In this document: one piece after another, positions 56,598 through 64,000 of the stretch
How the letters are laid out: each line of letters begins with the position of its first letter
How positions within the stretch are numbered: position 1 is the stretch's first letter
Assembly: GCA_963818885.1 (NCBI GenBank)
Contig: CAWFTP010000003.1
Span: forward strand, 434,001-498,000
Direction of reading: 5' to 3'
Source: DATFDN01 sp963818885
Lineage (GTDB): Bacteria; Pseudomonadota; Alphaproteobacteria; Acetobacterales; Acetobacteraceae
Length of the DNA stretch: 64,000 nucleotides
Made by a program: the position numbers and the translations under genes
The notes under the pieces: model-generated
Told to the model about the DNA's origin: nothing
What the model saw: the letters and a program-made list of their open reading frames with translations, nothing else
Database searches by the model: none

Positions 56598-57726
56598 CTA
56601 CCGCCGCACCCGCTCCCACACCGCCCGCACGCCCTGCTCGAAGCGCGTCATCGGCGTGGGCCGCTGTAACTGCAGGTACACGAGTTCCGGCCCGGCTGAC
56701 CGAGGCTCGCCTTATAGCGATACGCGCCGGCCATGAAGTCGTAGAGCCGCGCGCCCTCGGCGACGTGGCGCTCGATACACAGCGTGTGGCTCACCAGGCC
56801 CGGCTTCAGCCGCCCATCCTCCTCGGGCGCGAAGCCGGTGACGAAGGCCAGCACGTGGCCGTCCAGCATCAGATTGTAGACGTAGCCGATCGCCTCGCCG
56901 CCCGCGCTGACGCGGACGATCTCGGCGGTGCCGCGATGCACGCAGGCCGCCACCAGCCGGCGCTGGAAGCGCGTGAAGAACGGGAAGGAGAACCCGCCCG
57001 GCTCGTCCTTCGCCTCCCACTGGCGCTGATGCAGCACCGCCAGCGCGTCGAGCCAGGCCAGCGCCGTCTCGGCGTCCGCCGCCCATTCCGCCGTCAGCGC
57101 GCCGCGCTCCTCGTAGAGACGCATCGAGCGGCGGATTTGCTGGCGCGTATTGGCGCTGAGAGTGGCCAGATATCCCTCCCCGCCCGCTCGCACCGCGTCG
57201 AGATCGACCCGCCATGACGGCTTGCGCGAGAGCTCCCGCATCAGCGACCCCGGTGGGATCAGGATCGGCGCCTGCTCGGCCAGTACATCCTTGATGTGCA
57301 GCTCGTCGAACCGATGCCGCCCGATCCGCCGTCCCAGCAGCCACGCCGCCGCCTCCGCGTCGGCCCGCCCCGCCCAGGCGCGATCGACCAGGAAGCCGTT
57401 GTATTCATGCGCGATGACATCGATCTCGCGCCGGCCGGTCGCGTGCAGGTGCAGCCCGCGCACCCGGATCGCTCCCGCCGCCTCGACCCGCAGGCGCGGC
57501 ACCAGCAGGCCTAGCAGCACCAGCGCGCCGCCCGCCTCGCCCACCAGTACCAGCGGCGGTTCCTCGAGCTCGGCGATCCACGCCGCCATCCAGTCCCAGC
57601 TCAGGAAGAACGTGATGGTGGCGCGCGCTTCCAGGTCGCGCCACAGCAGCCCGAGTTCCTCGGCCGACAGGCCCGTCTGGATGTGGAAGCGGACGCCCGC
57701 CCGGGTCTCGACCGTCAGGAGATCAT
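56598..57726 (-). CDS. FemAB/CelD-like GNAT-fold acyltransferase, frameshifted at both ends
   Basis: The body reads LTVETRAGVRFHIQTGLSAE, ELGLLWRDLEARATITFFLS, EYNGFLVDRAWAGR, SLMRELSRKPSWRVDLDAVR, GYLATLSANTRQQIRRSMRL, LAVLHQRQWEAKDEPGGFSF and GGEAIGYVYNLMLDGHVLAF, DFMAGAYRYKASLGQPG: the BioF2-like/FemAB acyltransferase type found in exopolysaccharide and peptidoglycan clusters. The expected start ATG (57,726, ATGA overlap with the cupin gene) is out of frame by one base (ATGATCTCC then CTGACG needs one C). At the 3' end a lost C near 56,695 hides LVYLQLQRPTPMTRFEQGVR and the true TAG at 56,598-56,600. About 375 residues when repaired. Confidence 0.7.
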
Positions 57727-58247
57727 TCCGCCGCCGGGCGGACGGTGTCTTCCACGGGATCGTACGGGAAGCGGCGGATCTTCTCGACGTTCACGCCCTC
57801 GATCCGCAACAGCCGCGTGGAGCCCTCCCGTCGCGGCGAGTGCAGCACGCCCGGCTCGTACAGATACGCCATGCCCGGCGTCAGCGTGTAGTCGCGCACC
57901 CGGCGCGCCTTGCCGCGCTTCGACTCCATCGCGCGCTCCACGCAGTCCCAGTCGGTCATGATCGTCTCGCCCGACGCCTGGCCGTAGATCGCCCAGGTCG
58001 GGCCGTGATCGTGCGGGCCGCTGCTCTTGGCGCCCTTGTAGGCGTGGGCGAGGATGGCGAAGCCGAGTTCCGGGTCCTCGTAGAGCACCTTCCGCTCCGG
58101 CCCGTCGGGACGGATGTTCGCCTCGACGAAGTCCTTGTCCTTCAGCACATCGGCGACAAGCGCGCACAGCTTCTGGCGCCCCGCGGTCCCGGGATTGTCG
58201 CGCAACAGGCGCTTCGCCTCGGCGGCGAACTGATCGAGTGTGGCCAT
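57723..58247 (-). CDS. Cupin protein of the cysteine dioxygenase-like type
   Basis: A 174-residue cupin. Cupin motif 1 GAKSSGPHDHGPTWAIYGQA contains the HDHG metal-binding pair and following Glu/Gly positions; motif 2 is GMAYLYEPGVLHSPRREGST with the third His. N-terminal helices QFAAEAKRLLRDNPGTAGRQ are as in the CDO/PCO-like family. It would bind Fe(II) and oxidise a thiol or similar small molecule, but the CDO Cys-Tyr crosslink cannot be verified. First gene of the leftward pair with the FemAB-like gene. Confidence 0.7.
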   Translation of the reverse strand: MATLDQFAAEAKRLLRDNPGTAGRQKLCALVADVLKDKDFVEANIRPDGPERKVLYEDPELGFAILAHAYKGAKSSGPHDHGPTWAIYGQASGETIMTDWDCVERAMESKRGKARRVRDYTLTPGMAYLYEPGVLHSPRREGSTRLLRIEGVNVEKIRRFPYDPVEDTVRPAAE

Positions 58248-58265
58248 GGACGATCCTCCTCGTTC

Positions 58266-58692
58266 TCAGCGGCGATAAGGATAGCAGCGGGCGCGATCCA
58301 GCGTCAGGCCGAAATGATCGCCTAGCGCGCGGATCGCCGCAGCATGGCGTGGATAGGGATCGGCATTGGCGGGCCCGACGACGATCGGCGTGAATCCGCG
58401 GTCGGGCTTGCCGCAGGGGGGCAGCATCGCGGTCGCCTGACCCACGCCATCCTCGTCACGCAAGGTCACGAACAGCGACATCTCCCGTTTGATATGCGCC
58501 TCACGACCGATCTCCTGCTCGAAGAAGACGGTGGAAAGCGGCACGAACGTCTCCGCCGCACGCTCGCGCTCGCGGCGGAAATGCTTCTCGACGGCATGAT
58601 GCAGTTCCGCTTGACTCGGCCGCCGCCTCCGCTTCCGTCACCAGGCGGAACCAGGTCATGTTGTCGGGTGGTGCGTCGCACACGTATTCCAT
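58266..58692 (-). CDS. Conserved hypothetical protein, one frameshift
   Basis: Frame 1 from ATG 58,692: MEYVCDAPPDNMTWFRLVTE, AEAAAESSG; then, one base over (near 58,612), ELHHAVEKHFRRERERAAET, FVPLSTVFFEQEIGREAHIK, REMSLFVTLRDEDGVGQATA, MLPPCGKPDRGFTPIVVGPA and the end RALGDHFGLTLDRARCYPYR. About 141 residues, soluble. I do not recognise the family. It is upstream of, and on the same strand as, the cupin gene (18 bases apart) and divergent from the GMC oxidoreductase. Confidence 0.55.
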
Positions 58693-58780
58693 GCCGTCTC
58701 CTCCGGCGCCTTGGCCTCTTCTCCGGCACCAGACTAGAATGATCGCGCGAGAGAGCAAACTCGCGAAGCGGGGAGGATGC

Positions 58781-60436
58781 ATGGCGGACGGTGTGCCGGC
58801 GGATGAATTCGACTACGTGATCGTCGGCAGCGGCGCCGCTGGCTCGGTGCTCGCGAACCGTCTGACGGAGGACTCAGGGGTACGCGTCTGCGTGCTCGAA
58901 GCCGGCCCGCCGGATCGGCATCCGTTCATCCACGTCCCCGGCGGGTTCATCAAGATGCTCTTCCACCCGGATTACACGTGGCAGTTCAAGACCGAGCCCG
59001 GGGAGGGCACGGCCGGACGACGCATCCCCACCACCCAGGGCCGCACGCTGGGCGGATCCAGCTCGATCAACGGCATGGTCTACAATCGCGGCCAGCACGC
59101 CGATTTTGACAGCTGGGCCCAGCGCGGGAACCGCGGTTGGAGCTACGCCGACGTCCTACCCTATTTCAAGCGCACCGAGCGCCGTCTCGGCATCACCGAC
59201 ACGCGCTATCACGGCACCGAGGGTGCGCTCCCCGTCAGCGACATCGATTGGATCCATCCTGTCTGCGAGGCGTTCATCGCCGGCGCCGAAGGCATGGGGA
59301 TCCCGCGCTGCCAGGACTACAACGCCCAAAGCCAGGAAGGCGTCGGCTACTTCCAGCGCGCCATCCACAAGGGCTACCGGCAGAGCGCCGCGCGCGTCTT
59401 CCTCTACCCGGCGCGGGCGCGCGGCCTGAGCGTGCGGACCCACGCACACGCCGCCGCGATCCTGTTCGAGGGCAAGCGCGCCGTCGGCGTGCGCTATGTC
59501 GACGACCACGACCGCTCGACGTCCCACGCGGTGCGCGCGCGTCGCGAAGTGATCGTCTCCTCGGGCACCGCCAACACGGCGAAGCTGCTGCAGATTTCTG
59601 GCGTCGGCCCCGCCGGACTGCTCGCCACCCTCGGCGTTCCGGTCGTGCACGAGTTGCCCGGCGTCGGCGAGAACTTTCGCGACCACTACTCGGTGCGCTT
59701 CGTCGCCCGCGTGCGCGGCATCGGCACGATGAACGAGCTGTCGCGCGGCCTGGGCCTGGCCGGTCAGATCGGCCGCTGGGCGATGGGGAAGCCGTCGATC
59801 CTGGCGCTCAGCCCGTCACTGGTCCACTGGTTCTGGAAATCAGATGAGAGCCTCGACTTCGCCGATCTGCAAGGCGTGTTCAGCCCAGCGAGCTACAAGG
59901 AGGGCTTCGTCGGCCTGCTCGACGAGTTTCCCGGCATGACCTGCGGTGTCTGGCAGCACCGGCCTGAGAGCGTCGGCTATGTCCGGGCCCGCTCCGCCGA
60001 CCCGTTCGAGGACCCGGCGATCCAGCCCAACTATCTCGCCGATCCGATCGACCGGCGGGTGCTGATCGCCGGCATGAAGCTCGCGCGCCGGCTGCTGCGC
60101 ACGCCCGCGCTCGCCCGGTATTTCGACCACGAGACACTGCCGGGTGATCGCGCGCAGTCGGATGACGAATTGCTCGGCTTCGCGCGGCAATACGGCTCGA
60201 CCTCGTACCACCTGATCGGGACCGCGCGGATGGGCCCGGCGAGCGACCCGACCGCCGTGGTGGACGACCAGCTCCGCGTGCACGGGATGCAGGACCTTCG
60301 GGTGGTCGACGCCTCCATCATGCCGACGATGCCGTCGGCCAACACCTATGCCTCCACCATGATGATCGCCGAGCGCGCCGCCGACCTTATTCGCGGGCGT
60401 CCGCTCCTGGCGGCGGCGGAGCTGGAGATGACATGA
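58781..60436 (+). CDS. GMC-family FAD-dependent oxidoreductase (choline dehydrogenase-like)
   Basis: A 551-residue enzyme oxidising an alcohol. FAD motif FDYVIVGSGAAGSVLANRLT near the N terminus; GMC signature 1 region QGRTLGGSSSINGMVYNRG; signature 2 VSSGTANTAKLLQISGVGPA; catalytic His in YGSTSYHLIGTARMG; closing RVVDASIMPTMPSANTYAST with MMIAERAADLI. GGAGGATGC precedes ATG 58,781. The last codons overlap the start of the SnoaL-like gene. The substrate is likely a non-sugar alcohol; polyethylene glycol and choline dehydrogenases are relatives. Confidence 0.88.
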   Translation: MADGVPADEFDYVIVGSGAAGSVLANRLTEDSGVRVCVLEAGPPDRHPFIHVPGGFIKMLFHPDYTWQFKTEPGEGTAGRRIPTTQGRTLGGSSSINGMVYNRGQHADFDSWAQRGNRGWSYADVLPYFKRTERRLGITDTRYHGTEGALPVSDIDWIHPVCEAFIAGAEGMGIPRCQDYNAQSQEGVGYFQRAIHKGYRQSAARVFLYPARARGLSVRTHAHAAAILFEGKRAVGVRYVDDHDRSTSHAVRARREVIVSSGTANTAKLLQISGVGPAGLLATLGVPVVHELPGVGENFRDHYSVRFVARVRGIGTMNELSRGLGLAGQIGRWAMGKPSILALSPSLVHWFWKSDESLDFADLQGVFSPASYKEGFVGLLDEFPGMTCGVWQHRPESVGYVRARSADPFEDPAIQPNYLADPIDRRVLIAGMKLARRLLRTPALARYFDHETLPGDRAQSDDELLGFARQYGSTSYHLIGTARMGPASDPTAVVDDQLRVHGMQDLRVVDASIMPTMPSANTYASTMMIAERAADLIRGRPLLAAAELEMT

Positions 60437-60942
60437 CAGTCGATCAGCAGCGCCTGATTAGCCTATGGGAAGACCATCTGCGCTATGAGTTCACCGCGCC
60501 CGATCCCGAGGCGACGGTCGCGACGATGGTCGACGACGCGCATGTGAACCACGTGCCGACGATGACGGGGGGCACCGGCAAGCCCGCGCTGCTCGACTTC
60601 TACGCGCGCCATTTCATCCCGAAGATGCCGCCCGACCTGGAGATGGTCCCGGTCTCGCGCACCATCGGCACCGACCGGCTGGTGGACGAGATGGTGCTGC
60701 GCTTCACCCACACCATCGAGATGGACTGGATGCTGCCGGGCATCGCGCCCACCGGCCGCCGCGTGGAGGTCGCGACGGTCGCGATCGTGCATTTCCGCGA
60801 CGGCAAGGTCGCCGATGAGCACATCTACTGGGACCAGGCCTCGGTGCTGGTGCAACTCGGGCTGCTCGACCCGGCCGGCCTGCCCGTGGCGGGAGCGGAC
60901 AGCGCGCGAAAGGTGCTTGATCCGCGCCTGCCCGCTCATTGA
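60433..60942 (+). CDS. SnoaL/NTF2-like polyketide-cyclase-fold protein
   Basis: A 169-residue NTF2-like protein: RLISLWEDHLRYEFTAPDPE, ATVATMVDDAHVNHVPTMTG, LLDFYARHFIPKMPPDLEMV, RLVDEMVLRFTHTIEMDWML, PGIAPTGRRVEVATVAIVHF and the family's RDGKVADEHIYWDQASVLVQ ending, with GLLDPAGLPV. The last motif (FRDGKVxxEHIYWDQASVL) is highly characteristic of the SnoaL group. ATG overlaps the GMC stop by ATGA. Co-expressed with the GMC oxidoreductase. Confidence 0.85.
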   Translation: MTVDQQRLISLWEDHLRYEFTAPDPEATVATMVDDAHVNHVPTMTGGTGKPALLDFYARHFIPKMPPDLEMVPVSRTIGTDRLVDEMVLRFTHTIEMDWMLPGIAPTGRRVEVATVAIVHFRDGKVADEHIYWDQASVLVQLGLLDPAGLPVAGADSARKVLDPRLPAH

Positions 60943-60968
60943 GCGCGCATTTCCCGGATGAACTGATC

Positions 60969-61355
60969 TCACACGAGACTCACCGGACCCGTATACTGCG
61001 CCACCACTGGATCGGCGGTGAGCAGCGTAATGCCCTCGATCATCGCCTGGGCGACCAGAATCCGGTCGAACGGGTCCTTGTGGATCGGCGGCAAGCTGTC
61101 GATGGCGACGGCGTGCTGGCTGGTTATCGGCAACTCTCCATAGCCATTGTCCAACAAGCCTCGGCGCAGAAGGCGGGCGTCGACGCGGAAATCGTCCCGC
61201 CCGACTCCGCGCTTGATGGCGACCTCCCATAGACTGGCGGCGCTGAAGACCAGCTCGTTCGCCGGATCATCGAGCAGCGTGCGCGCACTGCCTGGTAGCC
61301 GGCCGGGCTCTCCCGCGGCCCATAGCAAGAGATGCGTATCGAGCAGCAGCCTCAC
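60969..61355 (-). CDS. PIN-domain toxin, VapC-like
   Basis: A 128-residue PIN nuclease. Acidic residues in the expected places: MRLLLDTHLLLWAAGE (Asp6), SAASLWEVAIKRGVG (Glu about 45), KDPFDRILVAQAMIEGITLL (Asp about 96) and LTADPVVAQY (last Asp). Such toxins cleave RNA, often tRNA. Its start overlaps the antitoxin stop by four bases (ATGA). This PIN subtype commonly pairs with Phd antitoxins, as here. Confidence 0.88.
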   Translation of the reverse strand: MRLLLDTHLLLWAAGEPGRLPGSARTLLDDPANELVFSAASLWEVAIKRGVGRDDFRVDARLLRRGLLDNGYGELPITSQHAVAIDSLPPIHKDPFDRILVAQAMIEGITLLTADPVVAQYTGPVSLV

Positions 61356-61597
61356 GCGCCGGCACCGAACAGGCGCTCGATTTCCGCGCTTCCCATCCGG
61401 TCGAAATCGTCGGGAACCGCGATTTGGCCTGCCATGAAACCCAGTCGCCGAACCTGCCCCGCCGCTGGCGCATCGAGCGGCACGACCTTCACCAGCGGTT
61501 TGCCAGCCTTGGCAATGACGAACGGCTCGCCCTTCGCGGCTTGATCAATCAAGCGGGACAGGTGGGTCTTGGCCTCGTGGATATTGACCGTTCGCAT
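61352..61597 (-). CDS. Phd/YefM-family antitoxin
   Basis: An 81-residue antitoxin: MRTVNIHEAKTHLSRLIDQA, AKGEPFVIAKAGKPLVKVVP is the complete Phd DNA-binding and dimerisation fold (V-N-I-H-E-A-K-T-x-L-S-x-L). The C-terminal tail (MAGQIAVPDDFDRMGSAEIE) is the segment expected to neutralise the PIN toxin. First gene of the pair, with a palindromic operator immediately upstream, so the complex probably autoregulates. Confidence 0.9.
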   Translation of the reverse strand: MRTVNIHEAKTHLSRLIDQAAKGEPFVIAKAGKPLVKVVPLDAPAAGQVRRLGFMAGQIAVPDDFDRMGSAEIERLFGAGA

Positions 61598-61612
61598 CGC
61601 GGCATCAAGTCA

Positions 61613-61630
61613 GACTAAGTCCAGTTAGTC
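61613..61630. promoter_or_regulatory. Palindromic operator of the Phd/VapC pair
   Basis: GACTAA-GTCCAG-TTAGTC is a perfect inverted repeat (6-base arms, 6-base spacer), 16-33 bases upstream of the antitoxin ATG. It also contains a direct repeat AGTCCAG-TT-AGTCCAG. Location in the core promoter and symmetry are typical of sites where Phd-toxin complexes repress their own gene. Confidence 0.55.
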
Positions 61631-61713
61631 CAGTCCTATCCTTCGGCTGCGCCTTGCCGCCGGCCGCTACTCGTGAGGAAATGGCCTCCGCCTGATCCGT
61701 ATCGGAGACCCAC

Positions 61714-62559
<846 letters not shown>

Positions 62560-62591
62560 TGATCGCGCGAACGATACGCTCCCTCTCGGCT

Positions 62592-62702
62592 CCCCTCCGC
62601 CCCTCGGGGCGGAGGGGCTGGGGGAGGTGGGGGCCCCACGGCATCCACCCGCCCGCCGCGCGACCACCTCACCCCAACCCTCTCCGCCCAGGGCGGAGAG
62701 GG
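62592..62702. repeat. Two GC-rich hairpins between the MoxR and VWA genes
   Basis: Hairpin A, 62,592-62,617: CCCCTCCGCCCC and GGGGCGGAGGGG (12-base arms, two-base centre). Hairpin B, 62,678-62,702: CCCTCTCCGCC and GGCGGAGAGGG (11-base arms, CAG centre). The surrounding sequence has the composition of dispersed alphaproteobacterial intergenic elements. The second ends eight bases before the VWA start and could shade its ribosome site, adjusting the ratio between the two partners. Confidence 0.65.
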
Positions 62703-62710
62703 AGTTAAGC

Positions 62711-63889
62711 ATGTTCGCGACCTTCCTGCTGTCGCTGAAGCAGGCCGGGCTGCCCGTCTCGGTCACCGAATACCTCGCGCTGATGGGGGCGATGAAGGCC
62801 GGCATCGCGGATTACAGCGTCGAGGACTTCTACTATCTGAGCCGCTCCTGCCTGGTGAAGGACGAGCGCCATCTCGACCGGTTCGATCGCGTCTTCGGCA
62901 CCTGCTTCAAGGGACTCGAAGCGAGCGAGGGACTCGAAGCACGGGAACTTCCGGAAGACTGGCTGCGCAAGCTCGCCGAGAAGCTGCTCTCGCCCGAGGA
63001 TATGGAGAAGATCAAGGGCCTCGGCGGGTTCGACGAGATCATGCAGCGGCTGCGCGAGCTGCTCGCCGAGCAGAAGAGCCGCCATCAAGGCGGCTCGAAA
63101 TGGATCGGCACGGCCGGCACCTCGCCGTTCGGCGGCTACGGCTACAATCCCGAGGGCGTACGGATCGGCCAGCACGAAAGCCGCCACCGCCGCGCGGTCA
63201 AGGTGTGGGACAAGCGCGACTTCCGCGACCTCGACGGCGACGTGGAGCTGGGCACGCGCAACTTCCGCATCGCGCTGCGCCGGCTGCGCCGCTTCGCTCG
63301 CGAGGGCGCGCCGACCGAGCTCGAAATTCCCGACACGATCCGCGCCACCGCGAACAACGCCGGGATGCTCGACCTCAAGATGGTGCCGGAGCGGCACAAC
63401 ACGGTGAAGCTGCTGCTGTTCTTCGACATCGGCGGGTCGATGGACGAGCACGTGAAGGTCTGCGAGGAGCTGTTCTCCGCCTGCCGCACCGAGTTCAAGC
63501 ACCTCGAATACTTCTACTTCCACAACTTCCCGTACGAGAAGGTGTGGAAGGACAATCGCCGCCGCTACGAGAAGACGATCCCGACCTCCGAGGTGCTGCG
63601 CACCTACGGCCCTGACTACCGCCTGATCCTGGTCGGCGATGCGGCGATGAGCCCGTACGAGATCACCACCCCGGGCGGCAGCGTCGAGCACTGGAACGAG
63701 GAATCCGGCCGCGCCTGGCTCGACCGGCTCACGTCGCACTATCGCCGCGCCGCCTGGCTCAACCCGACGCCCGAGAACACGTGGGAGTTCGTGCAGTCGA
63801 TCGGCATCGCCCGCCAGCTGATGGAACGCCGCATGTTCCCGCTCACCCTCGCCGGCATCGAGGCGATGACGCGGGAGCTGAGCCGGTGA
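62711..63889 (+). CDS. VWA-domain protein, CoxE-like partner of MoxR
   Basis: A 392-residue protein starting MFATFLLSLKQAGLPVSVTE. The N-terminal part is the DUF3394/VWA-CoxE N-terminal region (YLALMGAMKAGIADYSVEDF, YYLSRSCLVKDERHLDRFDR). The C-terminal VWA domain has the MIDAS motif LLLFFDIGGSMDEHV (DxGxS rather than DxSxS), KHLEYFYFHNFPYEKVWKDN, and RLILVGDAAMSPYEI. A short internal duplication, GLEASEGLEARE, lies near residue 65. MIDAS with Gly in place of the first Ser is common in CoxE. Acts with the preceding ATPase to load or remodel a metalloprotein. Confidence 0.85.
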   Translation: MFATFLLSLKQAGLPVSVTEYLALMGAMKAGIADYSVEDFYYLSRSCLVKDERHLDRFDRVFGTCFKGLEASEGLEARELPEDWLRKLAEKLLSPEDMEKIKGLGGFDEIMQRLRELLAEQKSRHQGGSKWIGTAGTSPFGGYGYNPEGVRIGQHESRHRRAVKVWDKRDFRDLDGDVELGTRNFRIALRRLRRFAREGAPTELEIPDTIRATANNAGMLDLKMVPERHNTVKLLLFFDIGGSMDEHVKVCEELFSACRTEFKHLEYFYFHNFPYEKVWKDNRRRYEKTIPTSEVLRTYGPDYRLILVGDAAMSPYEITTPGGSVEHWNEESGRAWLDRLTSHYRRAAWLNPTPENTWEFVQSIGIARQLMERRMFPLTLAGIEAMTRELSR

Positions 63890-63921
63890 CGCGCCCTCCT
63901 CGCCCAGCATAAGGAGCCGCC

Positions 63922-64000
63922 ATGCCCCGTCTCGCAGGCAAGATCGCCTTCATCACCGGCGCCGGCACCGGCATCGGGCGCGCGACCGCCATCGCCATGG
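63922..64000 (+). CDS. Short-chain dehydrogenase, N-terminal part (runs off the window)
   Basis: ATG 63,922 after an AAGGAG ribosome site opens MPRLAGKIAFITGAGTGIGR then ATAIAM and the window ends. TGAGTGIG is the classical SDR nucleotide-binding motif. It follows the VWA gene by 32 bases, same strand. Substrate unknown. Confidence 0.85.
   Translation, partial: MPRLAGKIAFITGAGTGIGRATAIAM

Noticed and set aside
55885..56619. Minus-strand ORF of 244 codons upstream of the MNT remnant
   Set aside because: It overlaps the intact DUF2442 gene in another frame and shows no domain pattern; the useful coding signal in its 3' part belongs to the MNT remnant frame.

Overview
The window is high-GC bacterial chromosome, most likely from an alphaproteobacterium. 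Pointers are a PhaR-type polyhydroxyalkanoate regulator, the alaS/icd neighbourhood, a proA-nadD-rsfS block, an alphaproteobacterial-type ATP-dependent DNA ligase, PEP-CTERM proteins, and palindromic intergenic repeats whose translation looks like 'GLVPGTHV...KSGHDE'. A Rhodospirillales/Acetobacteraceae-like source fits best, but the family is an inference.

Positions 1-17,935 are peculiar: almost every gene there (GT61 excepted) is recognisable but broken by one to about eight frameshifts. These include housekeeping genes that cannot all be dead: tadA, a RluB-type pseudouridine synthase, rsmD, hemB, icd and alaS. The breaks I could reconstruct are mostly single-base losses. I read this as sequence or assembly error, not biology, and annotate these genes as CDS across the breaks. 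From 18.1 kb the sequence is clean (one ORF of 4.85 kb is intact). Sporadic frameshifts return between 45 and 58.7 kb.

Layout. 0-18 kb: GT61 glycosyltransferase, DUF1398 protein, tadA, PuuD-like amidase, rluB-rsmD, a Gfo/Idh/MocA oxidoreductase plus SDR, a CmcJ-like oxygenase, hemB, a ClC channel with CBS domains, icd, a GGDEF-EAL protein, alaS. 18-24 kb: a 1617-residue repetitive, probably type I-secreted beta-solenoid protein, and a TDT/SLAC1 transporter. 24-28 kb: a dipeptide-type ABC transporter whose binding-protein gene has lost its middle. 28-29.5 kb: glycosyltransferase and methyltransferase pair. 29.5-35.3 kb: enolase-superfamily dehydratase and a complete branched-chain amino acid (liv) ABC transporter. 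35.3-37.4 kb: trpF, phaR and a PEP-CTERM protein. 37.5-41.9 kb: a tightly coupled threonine aldolase / FAD monooxygenase / TPP enzyme operon. 42-45.5 kb: sulfotransferase, VOC protein, rsfS, nadD, proA. 45.8-52.8 kb: PPOX flavoprotein, exported PCMT, a spermidine-synthase-like membrane protein, alpha/beta hydrolase, SDR, SnoaL protein. 53-54.6 kb: ATP-dependent DNA ligase. 54.7-56.6 kb: a decayed patch (broken PEP-CTERM gene, remnant MNT nucleotidyltransferase, DUF2442). 56.6-61 kb: FemAB-like acyltransferase, cupin, GMC oxidoreductase, SnoaL protein. 61-64 kb: Phd/VapC toxin-antitoxin pair with a palindromic operator, MoxR ATPase plus VWA (CoxE-like) protein, start of an SDR.

The most unusual signals are (i) five GTGTACAT-type sites spaced exactly 32 bp apart at 52,842-52,977 upstream of the SnoaL/SDR genes, (ii) the giant cysteine-free repeat protein at 18.1-23.0 kb, and (iii) the binding-protein gene reduced to its signal peptide plus last 40 residues. 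I saw no rRNA, tRNA, CRISPR array, insertion sequence or prophage.
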